Origin: Neospora caninum Liverpool
Lineage: Eukaryota > Apicomplexa > Conoidasida > Eucoccidiorida > Sarcocystidae
Length of the DNA stretch: 64,000 bases
Assembly: GCF_000208865.1 (NCBI RefSeq)
Contig: NC_018391.1
Location: forward strand, 2,177,014 to 2,241,013
Direction: 5' to 3'
In this document: in pieces, positions 36,341 through 47,585 of the stretch
Position numbering within the stretch: the stretch's first letter is position 1
Layout of the letters: each line of letters starts with the position of its first letter
The notes under the pieces: model-generated
Told to the model about the DNA's origin: nothing
The model's database searches: none
The model's input: the letters and a program-made list of their open reading frames with translations, nothing else
Made by a program: the position numbers and the translations under genes

Positions 36341-39300
36341 GGATTTCGTGTGCAAGCATTACCGCCGGTGAGGCGCCTATCACCAACTCCTGCACTATGG
36401 ATTGTGGGCTTGATGAGAACACGGCAAGCATCCTCCACTCTTTGGCTCTCGGAAGACGAGGCTGCGAGGTTTCCACAGGGCTTGCCTACACCTCGCCACA
36501 GGGGACTATGCGCATGCAAGCGACGGGCGCCGCGCCTCTAGAGAAGTTTAAGCAACAGAGCACCAGCGCCTGACGGCAGCGCACTCTCGATGTCGGCTGC
36601 TGTCGAGGCTCAACGCACGAAGGGCAATACAGAAAACGCACTGAAAGCATACACATAAATGTAGGTACAAATACGCGTACACCTGTAAATATATATATTT
36701 ACACACGTGTATTATATTCATATCTATGTACATATATATGTTAGAATATATAGTCGCATTTGTTCCATGTGGAGGGTGTACTTTCCCAATCTCCAGATGT
36801 CAAGAGAGCGCTGATTCCGGGTGGCAGCTTGAGCACGCCTTCTATCGGAAAGCGGAGAAGCGCCGCAGCAACCGCAGTTTGAAGGCCCTCGCCTGCAGAG
36901 AGTGAGAGGGGACAAACGCGTCACTAGCCTATGAGGAGAAAGCACCGATCAGGAGCGTAAACGACAACTCAGGCGCCCTCGGCCCGTCAACAACACAGCA
37001 GGGAAACGAGGGCAGCGCAAAGTGGAGGTGGGCAGAGCAGAGCCAGAGAGAAGGACGCGAGTAAGGGCGAAGCATTTGGGTCAGAGAGACGTCAAACATG
37101 CTTCGTTTCCGCTTCCTTTAACGTGTCTGCCTTCACTGGGCACGATCCAGAAGGAGAAACGGCCACGACGTACGCGCTTTCGGCGAGAAACATTGCGCGG
37201 CGATCTCCGATTCAGCCTGAAGAAGATGGAGGACGAGCTGTACGTACACCGGAAGGGGCAGGCGCCGATTCTGGAGAAGACTCGCTGCCGTGGACAAGTA
37301 AAAGTTTCCTGCCTTTCGCATCAGCCACCTACAGGGTTAGATCACCAACACAGGGAAGGAGACGCATGTGCTTTTGTCCTTCATCGGCCTTTGCCAGCAG
37401 ACCGTGACGCGAAAACGCCGAGGGGGGAGCGACGGAAAAGGCGATCGACAAAACAGATGGAGTGACAGAAAGGGAAGAAGCATTAAACACACTGGAGCAC
37501 GGGAGACGGAGGAGGCGCACGGGCAGAAGAAGCTGGGGAGCTGCGGCGGTCCGGGAGAGCATAAAGACTCGACGAGAAAAAGAGCAGAAACGTCCCGCCG
37601 TCGAGACAGCCGAGAGCCGTCGCGGCGCGTTCCTCGATCACCCACCAGTTGAACCGTTCTGTTTCCTTGATGCAGCCATCCCAAACGCTCTTGGTGTGGC
37701 CGCCAGCGATCCACTGCGGTGCGCCCCAGGGAACGCCTTTGCTGGCTTTTCGTGTTTTTCGAGTTTCTTTCCCGCCTCCCTCAATCTCTCCACTTCTCCG
37801 TTTCGCAGGCTTTCCGTTTTCGTCCTTTTCCGGGTTCGGCTCCAGCACGGTGGAGGCTGAACTCGCTGTCGGCTGAGCGGCTCTGTGCGGTTCGGCCTGT
37901 GTCTCCGGCGTATCCTTCCACTTCCGCCCAAGAGCTTCTTGGCGGTTCAAGCCGTCTTGTTCCACTGGGACAAATCCCTCCCCCAGCGCGTTCCCATCGT
38001 GCCTGTTCGCTTCCTGTTGCTTGGCGCTTGAGGTAGCAGAGAGAAGTCTCCCCTGCCTTCTTCTCTCTCGCGCCTCTTCCGCTCGCCGCTGCTCTCGCTC
38101 CCATGAAGGCAGAGACAGAAGACGCACGGGGACTGCGTAGTCGGCCACGCGCTTGAGAAGAACGACAGCTTCTCTCAGAAGCTGCGGATGGAGGCCTGGC
38201 GACGGCGCGGCAAACGAGGACAAAGACGAGGCAGGAAGCGTCCCGAGTTCTCTGCTGAAGGGCCTTCTCCGCGCGCGCAGAAGCGACAGGCGCGGTTTCT
38301 TTCGCGACTTCTCAGCAGAGAGCGCGACACCAGAAGAGGACGAAGCGAGAGGTGCACACGGACCGCTCGGAGAAGAGAGCGACCGTGAGGCGGGCGGGAT
38401 CGACGGCGGACTGGAAGTGCGCTCAGGGAAGGGAGAGCACGAGGGAGACGAACACGAGGGTGGAACCGGCGACGGAGCGAAGTGGGCGATTCGGTGGAAG
38501 ACAACAGACTGGAGAGCCTGGACGCGCTTTTCCTTCAGACAATAGTTGACCGACGCACGTAGGACCTGAAGGGACGCGGGGCTGAGCTGAAAAGCGAGAG
38601 GCACAGAGCAGATCCCGGAAAGAGTCGAAGCTTGCACTGAACTGCGCGAAGCAAACCGCGCAAGGCAGAAGAAAGGCAACCAGGCAGGCAGCCAGGGAAT
38701 AGGTTTCTCTCAAAAGCAGAGGAAACGCACGGGACGAAAGACGGGGGACCGCTCCAAGGCTGAACGAGCGAACAGGGGAACAAAAACCGGGAAAAGCCGA
38801 GATGCAGAGGGGAGCCGAGAAGCGGAGCAACACACGGACAGCTGAGCAGAACCTGAGTAAAACGAAAAGCCGGAGACCAAGCGAGGTTTTGTACTGTGGC
38901 AGGCGCAAAGTGAATTCTCGACAAAGGCGCCGAAACGTACGGTCCCACAGCGGACCGACGAACACGACGGCGCCGCGGAATAAGCCAAGAAACTCTCAAG
39001 TCGGTAGAGGTCTCCAGGGTGCCCTAGGAACGGTCCGGAAACCACAAGGAACCGCATTAGGAGATGGGCAGAAATGGACTGGAGATCAAAGCAGGTGCAC
39101 ATCCTTCGAGGAGTCCAAAAGGTGAATCCAGAGACTGACCAGCGATCGAAAGATACGCAACGCTGCGACGTCGAGAGGAAACGCTGCATCTTGCATTGCG
39201 GCTGCCGACGCTGCCACAGCACTGATAGAAATCCTGTCTGTGTGCCGACTCTTGCCTCCGTTCCTCTCCGCCCAGAGGCCTTCGCCAGTCCCATCATTGT

Positions 39301-40695
39301 CTCCCGTGGCGGGCTCTGCTTCCTGTCGCTCGTCGTGCTCTCGCGCTGCATGTCGCGTCGCCTCGACTCTTCTTCGACAAGAACCACAAAAGGGGGAGCA
39401 AAGATTCTGACACACGAGCGTGGCGACGGCGGCTGGCGAAAAAGTGACAAATGTTGAGTGCTCCTCTTCGCTCTCTCTGTCTGCGCTCGGATGTGTGCAA
39501 CACGCGGGGCCTTCATTCCGCGAGATAGCGTCTTGGGTCTCCCGCAAACACCTCAGGGCAGCGGGCCCTCTGTCCACTGTGGCGCTATCCGTGTATCCCG
39601 CTTCGCCTCGTCGCTCTCCCGCTCCTTCTTCTGAGACAGGATGCGCATCGTCTCCACTGGTTCTCCTCACTGAGGACTCCACAGCCGGCTCGCCCGCTGC
39701 CACAGAGGGAAAAGACGCCGAGGCAGCATCTGAAGACGGGAAACGCCCGGTCGAAAAGCTGTGCGTTGGAGGCTGCGACGATACGCCTCGCGGTGCCTGC
39801 GACCGGGCGCCTGGACGAGAAGGCGCCTGGTCCGACCGACCCACTGGGGCAGGCTTCCAAAGGTGACCAGGAGCGCGGAACGCGTGGGGCGAGGAGGCCC
39901 GTAGGAAGGAAGAAGTCGCGTCGTGAACGGGCGAAAATATTTTGCAGAGTGCATGCGCAAAGTGAAGGTATTCACGCCAAATGCCCACGACGCGCACCAC
40001 AAACTCAACAGGGGGAGGCGGCGACGAGGACCGCGCCACGAAATCAGCAGAGAAAGACGAAGAAGCAACAGAAGAGTCTGGACTTGTCTTTTCTTCCCGG
40101 CGGTCGGAAGTGGGGAGACTCGTTTCTTTCTCGGTGTCGGTTGGCTCCTGGTGTCCCGCCTCGCCCGTCTTTTCTGGCTGGCCCTTCGTCTTCAGGGCTC
40201 CCAGGCAGGAAGCCGAGCTGGTTGACAAGCGAGAAGAGGAACTCGACGCAGCAAAAGAGGAATCCAAAGCCGACGACCGGGAAGCGGAACAAGAAGAGGA
40301 TGAAGAAGAACAAGAGGAAGAACAAGAGGAAGAACAAGAGGAACAAAACGAGGATAAATAAGAAGAGGAGGAGCAAGAAGTGGAGGACGAGGAGCGAGAA
40401 GCGCAGGCAGATGGGGACGATGGAGACGCTGAAGGGAGAAGACGGTGCAGAAGGTGGATGAGGCGAGGCCGGTGAAAGAGGCGCTGGTGGGCGAAGACGT
40501 ACAGAAGACAGCAGAAGAGCCAGTAGGAGACGCGACACGATCGGGGGTCCATCACGGACATTTGCCAAATAACTGAGGAAATGCGCAACACACAGGAGAG
40601 CCAAGAAAAGAAGATTATCCCAAGGCTCCAAAATGAGAAACGGACGAATCACCAGGAACGGGCGAACCACGCACACGAATGCACATAAATAGGCA

Positions 40696-40730
<35 letters not shown>

Positions 40731-42387
40731 GGCAGGAGGGGGTATAAGTCGAGAGAAGCCCAAACGAAACGGCATTGGGAAAATGCTGGAGCCTGCAATG
40801 TACACGGACGGATCGCTTCCACAGCTTCCCAAAGGCGTGTGCAAAGAACTCGGGGGGCTATCGACTGTGTGCCTAATGACAAGACACCAAAGCGAAGAAG
40901 AGGGTTCCCGTGTGTATCGAGGGCCGGACGAAGTAGGCAGTAAAAGGGTGTCAAACGAATGAACAACGGAAGGTGGGTAGCACGTGTGTCGCGTTTTGCA
41001 GTGATGGCCAGTGTCCTGCATTACTTGTGTAGGCCTCAGTGAGGAGCTTCACAGGTAAGCAGGGGGCATAGGGAAAGATGTTGTCCTCTCCGTCCTCCCC
41101 GTCGCTGTCTTGCCCGTCCCTCCCGATGTCGGATGTTCTCCTCTCTTCTGTCCTTTCCCGGCGACGTTCTTTCGATTCGGTCGCTTGCCTCGAGCTCGCT
41201 CCCTTGTCTCCTTCCTGCGCCCTGGCCCCATACTGCTTCAGCTGGCGAGCACAGCACTCATCCCCCCAGGCACTTAGCTCGAGATTCAGAGGCTGTAGGA
41301 ACCTCCGAAGGAAAGTTTGAAGTAGAGGTTCGCTCGTGTCGCCCCGGGAATTCCGTCTTGGAGGAGGCTTCGCAGAGCCAGTCTCGGTGAGCCTTCGTCG
41401 GGGCGCGTCATGGCGACTCCTCCGTGACGTCTCGCGCCGTTGCACCCTCCCTTGGCTTGAGGCGCATCCCTGTTGTGATTGCTCCTTTCTGTCGGCGAGT
41501 GGTAGCCGGTCGCCGGTTGATTCGGCGGCTCTTTCTCCCCCTGATTCCCTGTCAGAGGTGTAAGGCTCCTTTTCGCCTCCTTGATCGCGTTCACCCTCTC
41601 TATCCGCTTCACCACCGTCCGTCCGGGCCCCGCGTTCCTTAAACAGATCCTCCCGCTCCTTGCCGAGAGGACGAGGTGACTGACCAGACGACGCTGGAGA
41701 CCAGAATGAAACTGAGAAGCAATCTGTCGAATGGGAAGCGTCTCGAGTCTTTGTCTCCGGAGCTTCCTGAAGTGGAGACAACGGGGAAGTTGGAGGAGCT
41801 TTTCGGTCTGAGGAAGCCATCGATCGCAGCTTCTTCTTGGGGGGTAGGGACACGCGCGGGGTTCGTCGTGGGCGTCTCAGGGCAGACCGTTGGATTGTCC
41901 CGGGGTGCTCGGCTGCTACTTCCTCCTCGTAATTCTCCGCTTTCTCGTCCTTGCCATGTGGCGCGAGGCGGCCTTGCTCCGCACCAGGTCCCCGTCGCCT
42001 CTTGCTTGTCCTTCTTTTCTCTGTTTTTCGTTCGTCCTCCCCGTGGCGCGCGGCGCACGCCGTCGAACAGCCTGTGCCACGTTCTGCCTCGGCATTTTCG
42101 CTCGACCATGATAGAGGGATTGTTGAGGGTTTCGTCGCCTTTTCGCTCCCGCCGAGTTCCGTATTGCTTGCAGTTGGCTGGTCGCTGCAGTCATCGGTAG
42201 CACAACGAACCTGGGATGATCTCTCTTCTGCGACGTCTTGGGCACAGTGAGGCAAAGAGGCCGCCTCCGGTCGAGAGCGCTCAGGGCTGCGTTTTAAACG
42301 TTCTTCGCCGCAGAGTGACGAAGAATCAAGTGGCGTGGGTGTCCCGGCGGGGCGCCGATGTGGTAGATCCCGTGCGTTCCTCGTCAT
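28330..42387 (-). CDS. Giant cullin (cullin-RING ubiquitin ligase scaffold)
   Basis: Scaffold linking substrate adaptors to a RING protein and E2. Minus-strand exons: 42387-41025, 40572-39101, 38586-37642, 37270-37144, 36108-35693, 35158-34565, 33597-31846, 31385-31177, 30603-30084, 29897-28807, 28354-28330. Total 8,514 nt (2,837 residues plus stop), all junction phases consistent. Cullin landmarks in order: IWREYLHFAHALCKIF (exon 2), SLQVLRASVNYCLKEKR (exon 3), LHSLFTVLRRW (exon 5), VVDYIDQRVRED (exon 6), LQDRETFCSFFRLQLARRLL and WWKLRQMFDDLEVAP (exon 7), FTEFYKARFAERRLTW and CILLLFNS (exon 8), SLTAVSQYTGLSTWEIKTLL (exon 9), neddylation site IVRIMK with Lys about 2569 (exon 10), VFKKRLESLVEREF and end AIYVYLP (exons 10-11). 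A normal cullin is 750-900 residues; the excess is low-complexity insertions, including about 215 residues inside the neddylation winged helix. Which cullin subclass is not clear. The donor of intron 2 (gtgcac) and the exon 3/4 junction are the least certain. Confidence 0.88.
30950..30971. repeat. (TA)n microsatellite, cullin intron 8
   Basis: About 11 TA units inside the cullin intron between exons 8 and 9 (31176-30604). Confidence 0.95.
31064..31094. repeat. (TA)n microsatellite, cullin intron 8
   Basis: About 15 TA units, the second such tract in the same cullin intron, some 80 bases from the exon 8 donor. Confidence 0.95.
34278..34334. repeat. (TCTA)n then (TA)n compound microsatellite, cullin intron 6
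   Basis: About nine TCTA units running directly into about eleven TA units, in the cullin intron 34564-33598. Confidence 0.95.
34375..34396. repeat. (TA)n microsatellite, cullin intron 6
   Basis: About 11 TA units in the same intron, 40 bases beyond the compound TCTA/TA tract. Confidence 0.95.
36309..36337. repeat. (TA)n microsatellite, cullin intron 4
   Basis: About 14 TA units inside the 1-kb cullin intron 37143-36109. That intron otherwise holds no supported gene. Confidence 0.95.
40305..40346. repeat. 12-bp in-frame tandem repeat in cullin exon 2 (Ser/Cys run)
   Basis: Plus-strand unit gaagaacaagag is repeated at 40305, 40317 and 40329 with a partial copy after. Read on the minus strand it encodes a Ser/Cys-rich stretch (SSCSSSCSSSCSSSS) in the low-complexity part of cullin exon 2. 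Confidence 0.9.
40695..40730. repeat. (TA)n microsatellite, cullin intron 1
   Basis: About 18 TA units with one interruption (c at 40714), in the cullin intron 41024-40573. Confidence 0.95.
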
Positions 42388-43089
42388 CGCGCATAAAAAG
42401 AAGATGTGGAAACTGTGAGGGGGGATGAAGACTAAAAGTACACAGGCAAGGACAGGGCGCGCGCAGGCCGGGTGGGAGGAAGGCGAAAGAGGAGGAAGCG
42501 TTCGGGAAGAGACAAAGCGAAGGCAGGGAAGGCAACCAAAAGAAAGGGGACCCCGTGTGAACAGACAAACACGGCTGCATCGGAGAGATCTCCGTGAGAT
42601 ACCAGCGAAACGTCTTAGAGGGAAGAATAGCCAGAAGGGACTGCTCCCGTTTAGGAGCGAAGGTCGATGGTTGAAGGCAGCCGAGGCCAAACGCTTTAGA
42701 GCTGCGCACAGTAGACGTCAGCGGGGAGAAACTACACACCGAAACAGGCTTACCCGTCACTGAACCAACGGGAAACCAGCTGATCCACAGATCCGCGTGA
42801 AGGTGGAGACACGTTCAGCAACCCACACGGAGAGAATGGACAAGACGTCGTATACAACTCTTAGAATTTGCGAGCTCACAAAGCACAGGAGCGAAAACCA
42901 TTTGTTTTTCGACTGATGCCGAACAAACCGTCCCTGCGTCTGTATCTTATGTTTCCTGCACGCAAACTAGGAGGGATTGCTACCACTTGTACACGCGCAC
43001 GTCCTTGTCGTTTCTGCGTAAACAAAATGCATTTCTCGTTCCTACACATAACCCGTGCGAGCAGGCGGTTTTCCGCACGCACAGCTGTG

Positions 43090-43130
<41 letters not shown>

Positions 43131-43650
43131 CTAAACAGAGATAGGCAGAACGGTGTGTTTGATGGGGGTGATGCGTGTAGATGGAGCAACCCTCGGAGCT
43201 GCCGATCTATTCCAGTCGATCACGCTGTATTCCGCAAATATACCTCAACGCCAAAAAACCGAAAAAAAGGAATGACTGATCTTAGTTCGGGACCATGAAT
43301 GTATCTAAAAGGGATGTCAATCGAAAGGACGAAGAACTGTACCGGAGGCCGATCTGTTCTGCGGGGCAGCAGAAACGTATGTTTGACTGCTGGGCAAGAC
43401 GAAGTCTACACGGAAACCATCAAAAGGGAAATGTTTGGACAAGACGCGCGTCATCACAAGCGAAGACTCTTTTTGCTGGTTAAGGACAAAGTGTGTTCGA
43501 CTTTCAAAAACATGTTATTGTAAGAGTTTTTCGGGCGCGTTGGTGAGGAAAATGCAAAGCATTTTGAACAGTGGGAGAGCATGCAGTGGGAAAGAAACGA
43601 AGATTGAACTTATTCTTATGTAGCACATGTTTGTAATATACACTATGCAT
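42388..43650. promoter_or_regulatory. Upstream region of the cullin gene
   Basis: Non-coding stretch immediately upstream of the cullin ATG at 42387, expected to hold its 5' UTR and promoter. It contains a (TA)n tract at 43092-43126. The base composition shifts from GC-rich near the gene to AT-richer beyond 42,850. Short open frames here have no recognisable features. Confidence 0.45.
43092..43126. repeat. (TA)n microsatellite upstream of the cullin gene
   Basis: About 17 TA units about 700 bases upstream of the cullin ATG. Confidence 0.95.
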
Positions 43651-43689
43651 ATAACATACCATAGGAATGAACTTACATGATGTTAAGAT

Positions 43690-44927
43690 TTGTTTCACGG
43701 TAACGGATCGACACTCAGGGGCAAACGAGACACAAACTTGTATTTCGACTTTTTCTGTCTCGGGAGTCCGCCATCAATGCAGACCCCAGAAGAAGGACGC
43801 TGGGAAAATTCAACACCTGTTTCACTCTTTTTCATGGATAAAACACAAAACTGTTACGCATTGTATTTTGCTATTTGTGACGTAGCCGCGGAGCATCACG
43901 CAAACGTTACCGCAAATGCACTCGGAAAGCGTTTGTTTCTACTAAACAATCAGAGTCCCCATACTGCACCAGAAAAGAACAGAGACCCGTAATCTATTTT
44001 TTTTATTTCACGAAGGTTCTGTCTTTTCGGACTCCGATTTTATACATTGCTAGTCTCTGCGGAGACTACTGGAAATGAAGTTATAGACTTGCTTGGCAAT
44101 TTTCTCAATCGCCAAATCGATCGTAACCCGTTTTTCCCTCTGGTTTTCAGATATGAAGCAAAAAGCGTGAAGTTCCTGGACGATGTTTCAAAGAGAGAGC
44201 CTTATTCACCAGGGGGAAATAATCTCGTCACCGCGACGCTTTCCTCAACACCAGTCCATGAGATACCTGTCTGTTTTGCTGTGAGTTTTCTTTCACAACG
44301 TGGGTGGCATATGTAGATAACATTCACTATGCTCGTGTCGCCAGCGTTCCTTCGCAGTAAAGGATCTCGCTCCTGCACCCTCCATTTATCCGCCGATTTG
44401 CACGATCACAATATGCAACTTGTTCGTGCCGCGCGTGGGGAGGTGCGGCGCCTGCAACAGGCACGTAGAGAGGAACTTTCTTTTCGGGTTTGCATGCCTT
44501 CCGGAGTTTTCATAGGGCACAAGCGAGCTCCTGGCTGTCAGAAACGATTCCACGAGAGTTTCGCTTTTTGGAAGATCAGTGGTAAGCGCCAGGAAGTGGC
44601 ACACGTGGGAATTTCTGGAGAGGGGCCAGTGGCCATTCCTGTTCCCAGTGGGAAATGTGTACAAACCGGAAGTATTGGGAACCGTATAGACTTTGCGGAG
44701 GAGTCGTACAACATGTGAGACATGTCGGTTGCTGTAGGTTTGAGGAACGTGCAGGCAGGGGAATCCACTCAGCTCAGGTGTTTAGTTTTCCATCTCAAAA
44801 GTGCAATTATTCTGTAGACGGCCATTTATCCGCCTGCACGAGCAGCGGCCAACCGCCTATCACGCTAAAGCAGATCGAAAACCAGTCGCCATTTGGAGGT
44901 TCCCGAAATGTCACTTTCGATGGTTAA
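43690..44927 (+). pseudogene. Possible decayed SRS-type (SAG1-related) surface-antigen sequence, fragment 1
   Basis: Plus-strand reading frames broken by several stops and at least one frame change. Pieces that look like 6-Cys SRS-domain segments occur in order: GGNNLVTATLSSTPVHEIPV near 44210-44275 (like the beta-strand before the late Cys of an SRS domain), LSFRVCMPSGVFIGHKRAPG near 44470-44530, and CNYSVDGHLSACTSSG then PPITLKQ and NVTFDG near 44810-44925 (like the start of the next domain). No signal peptide, continuous frame or GPI tail is visible. The base composition is AT-richer than the neighbouring genes. The resemblance is by eye and weak; it could be unrelated intergenic sequence. 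Confidence 0.3.
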
Positions 44928-45093
44928 ATTCCATTTTGAATCCGTGTCAGTGGATCATTTAGAACATTTTGCGTCTATTGTGTTCCATTCCGTTGGGTTA
45001 CCAGAAGAGACACGATCAGGGTTCGCAAAATAGACAGATGTTCTATTGCATCTGTGGGTTGCCACGTGATGTCTTTGATTAACCTCGGAACAT

Positions 45094-45519
45094 GTGGTTT
45101 CTAGAGGGTCGAGCAAACAGCAATTCACGTTAAGGGGAAGCGTGGGAGTGTATCGTTTTTTTCGGATAGCAGGTAGAATGTGTATTTCTCATCAAACCCA
45201 AAATGGGTCAAGTTTATTTTTGCCGAATCTGGATCATGTCGCCGGTACTCACTCCCTGTTTGTCTCCGACCAGTCAAGAATTTCACACGAATCGCCACTT
45301 TTATACGCGGTCCGCTGGGAGGAGACACATCGAAGCCGGATACGAAAGACAACCATTCCAAATGCATCAGGTGGCGTAGAGGTGTTTGTGCCCGAGAGCG
45401 GTACATCAATCGAATTCGAATGCTCCCGGGCTCCGGAGCACCGGGTGCCTAGGGATGCATCAAAACTAATGCACGATAACTGGAGGATCGCTCCATCGCT
45501 GCACAAAAGGTTGATTTAG
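45094..45519 (+). pseudogene. Possible decayed SRS-type surface-antigen sequence, fragment 2
   Basis: Open plus-strand stretch without an ATG at its head. Its second half contains VEVFVPESGTSIEFEC followed by HRVPRDASKL, which has the spacing of the paired beta-strands and first Cys of an SRS domain (a hydrophobic strand, a turn, then F-x-C and a Pro-rich loop). The first half shows no such pattern. It lies 170 bases downstream of fragment 1 on the same strand, consistent with one broken gene. Judged by eye only. Confidence 0.3.
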
Positions 45520-46905
45520 GGAGTAGCTGAAAGGGCAGGGTCATACACGGACTTGTGATAACCACTAGAAGCGGATTTTGTTACGGTAATCTCATGAACA
45601 AGCAAACTCCTCTCTCTTTTGTGACGCTGGACGCTTGTTTTTGACGAGCATATCGGTTCATCAGGTGCAACCACGGAATGCGGACAGTTTGCATGAATTT
45701 TAGCAACACGCTCCGGTCGTCAATACCGATAGCCAAATAATTCTGCGTGTTTGTTTTTCGGCATCGATTCCAAGGGCTGCAGCGAGATCTGAAGTTTTTT
45801 TGGGAAACAACCCTATCGAAAGAATGTCGCTTGTGTTTATAATACTGTCAAACTAACGGTGACAGCCGCACGTGCCTTAGCGCATTCTTTCTTCCTCTCT
45901 AAGTACTTCTGAACATTAGAACTACGTTCAAGCACATGCACGTTAATATCCGATTGTACTGAACACAGTCGGAGAGCAAACTCCGTGGGCAGGGATTTAT
46001 TCATGTGCATGTGCCGGTGTATCTACTAGTGTGCTCACGCATGGTTGTTTGATGTTCAAAAATGTGGTTCGTGGACGATGTCCATGCCTCTGTGGGAACG
46101 AGTAAGGGAGAAAGACACCTGCAACTGCAACCTGCGGAACTGTTTTACTGTAACAAAAACACGGCAAACTACGAAGCGGACAGAGAGACACCATCCAGTG
46201 CCAACCAGTTTGTAAGGCTCAAAGCCATCTGTTGTCGCTCGCGACAGTACGATAGGAGAAAGTGCCATCTATTTACTATGTGCCCAGAAGAGGTTTCTTC
46301 CCGGACTATCCACACATGTACCGGGCTCATTCATTGGATAAAGAGTTCGTCGAGACGGCGAAGTGTGTCAACAAATGATGCGAGGCCCCCGATGATACAG
46401 TGAAGCGTAACATTATCACCATCCATTAGATGACCAACTAGACACGCTTCGTAGCCTTCTTTCTGTGTTGTGAGCGGGCGGTCAAACTTCCAAAAAAACA
46501 AGAACCTCCCGTTTAAACCTTTAAAACATTTTTGCATGAGACGCAAAAGCAGCAGACCAGATCGACGGTAAAATGCTCTAGCGGGTGAACTCACACGTAC
46601 TCGGAAAACCACTGATGACAAGGGCAGCAGATGTTGGGAAAAAACATAACGAAAAAAGCCATTTGCCTCCGAGGAGGCGTATGTATGCTCCCTCGTCAGA
46701 TGCACGTTCTTAGTCCGCTCTTCCGCGCAGTCCTTCACTTTTAACTGCCAAAGAGGACCACATTTGTCCTGATCAGCGCGAAGGACAAAACAACATGGTC
46801 GGAATCGGAAACATGCTCTGCCGCGCCATGCAGGCCATATGTCAACTACCACCAATTCTCGCGGAGACTTGGTGAATCAAAGAGCTTGACAAAAATGCAC
46901 TGCGG

Positions 46906-47316
46906 ATGAAAAAAAACATCAATGCCGTGTGCGAAATCCATATTTCAGGAAATTGCATAATTCATCGTCCGTACTGCTCGTTGAAGTGCACGTATACAGT
47001 GGCATCTGAAGCTAACACGGTCTTCATTTTCCAATTACAGACGCCAATCCTGAGAGGGCATCCGGCGTGTTCATCCCTCCATACGATAGCTTTGTCGATA
47101 TTTCCGTCGACAAAGAGACCATATGTTGTAGCGGATCAACGCACTCAATTGCTTCTTGCATGCGAAAATCTGGCCATTTATTTGGCAGAAAAAGGCCAAC
47201 GTATCATTTTACCCCAGCCCCATCTTTATGACGTTTTTTCCACATGTGCGAGGTGCCGAGAGACGATTCCGCTGACTGTTTCCAGCGGAACCAAGAAGAC
47301 GGCCGTATCCTCTTGA
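46906..47316 (+). pseudogene. Possible SRS-type surface-antigen sequence, fragment 3
   Basis: Plus-strand open stretch preceded by a good acceptor (ccaattacag, ending near 47040). The downstream part reads ACSSLHTIALSIFP, then QLLLACENLAIYL, then VFSTCARCRETIPLTV. The Cys spacing and the Ala-Cys-Glu after a hydrophobic strand resemble an SRS domain, but only about 90 residues remain before a stop and no membrane anchor is seen. It could be a relic or a small unrecognised exon. Judged by eye only. Confidence 0.25.
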
Positions 47317-47585
47317 GATGTTCTGATGGCTATCGTTACTCTGAAAGTGCCTAGTCCCCACAGGGGGCGATGCCGCTATGGGAGTCGCCATCCTTCGGAG
47401 GCTCGATGGGCCAGTCGCACGCATGACTGACCGGCGGCGCAACGCCCGCCCGAAAAAGGAGTATGTGGGGAGACGGAGATTCACTGAGCATTGAGGGAAC
47501 AGGACTCTCCAGTTTTGCGAAGGCATGGAGCGCGGTTTTCCTGCTGCCTGCCGGGATGCTGTGGGTCTGCCGTGTGCGCCGCTTC

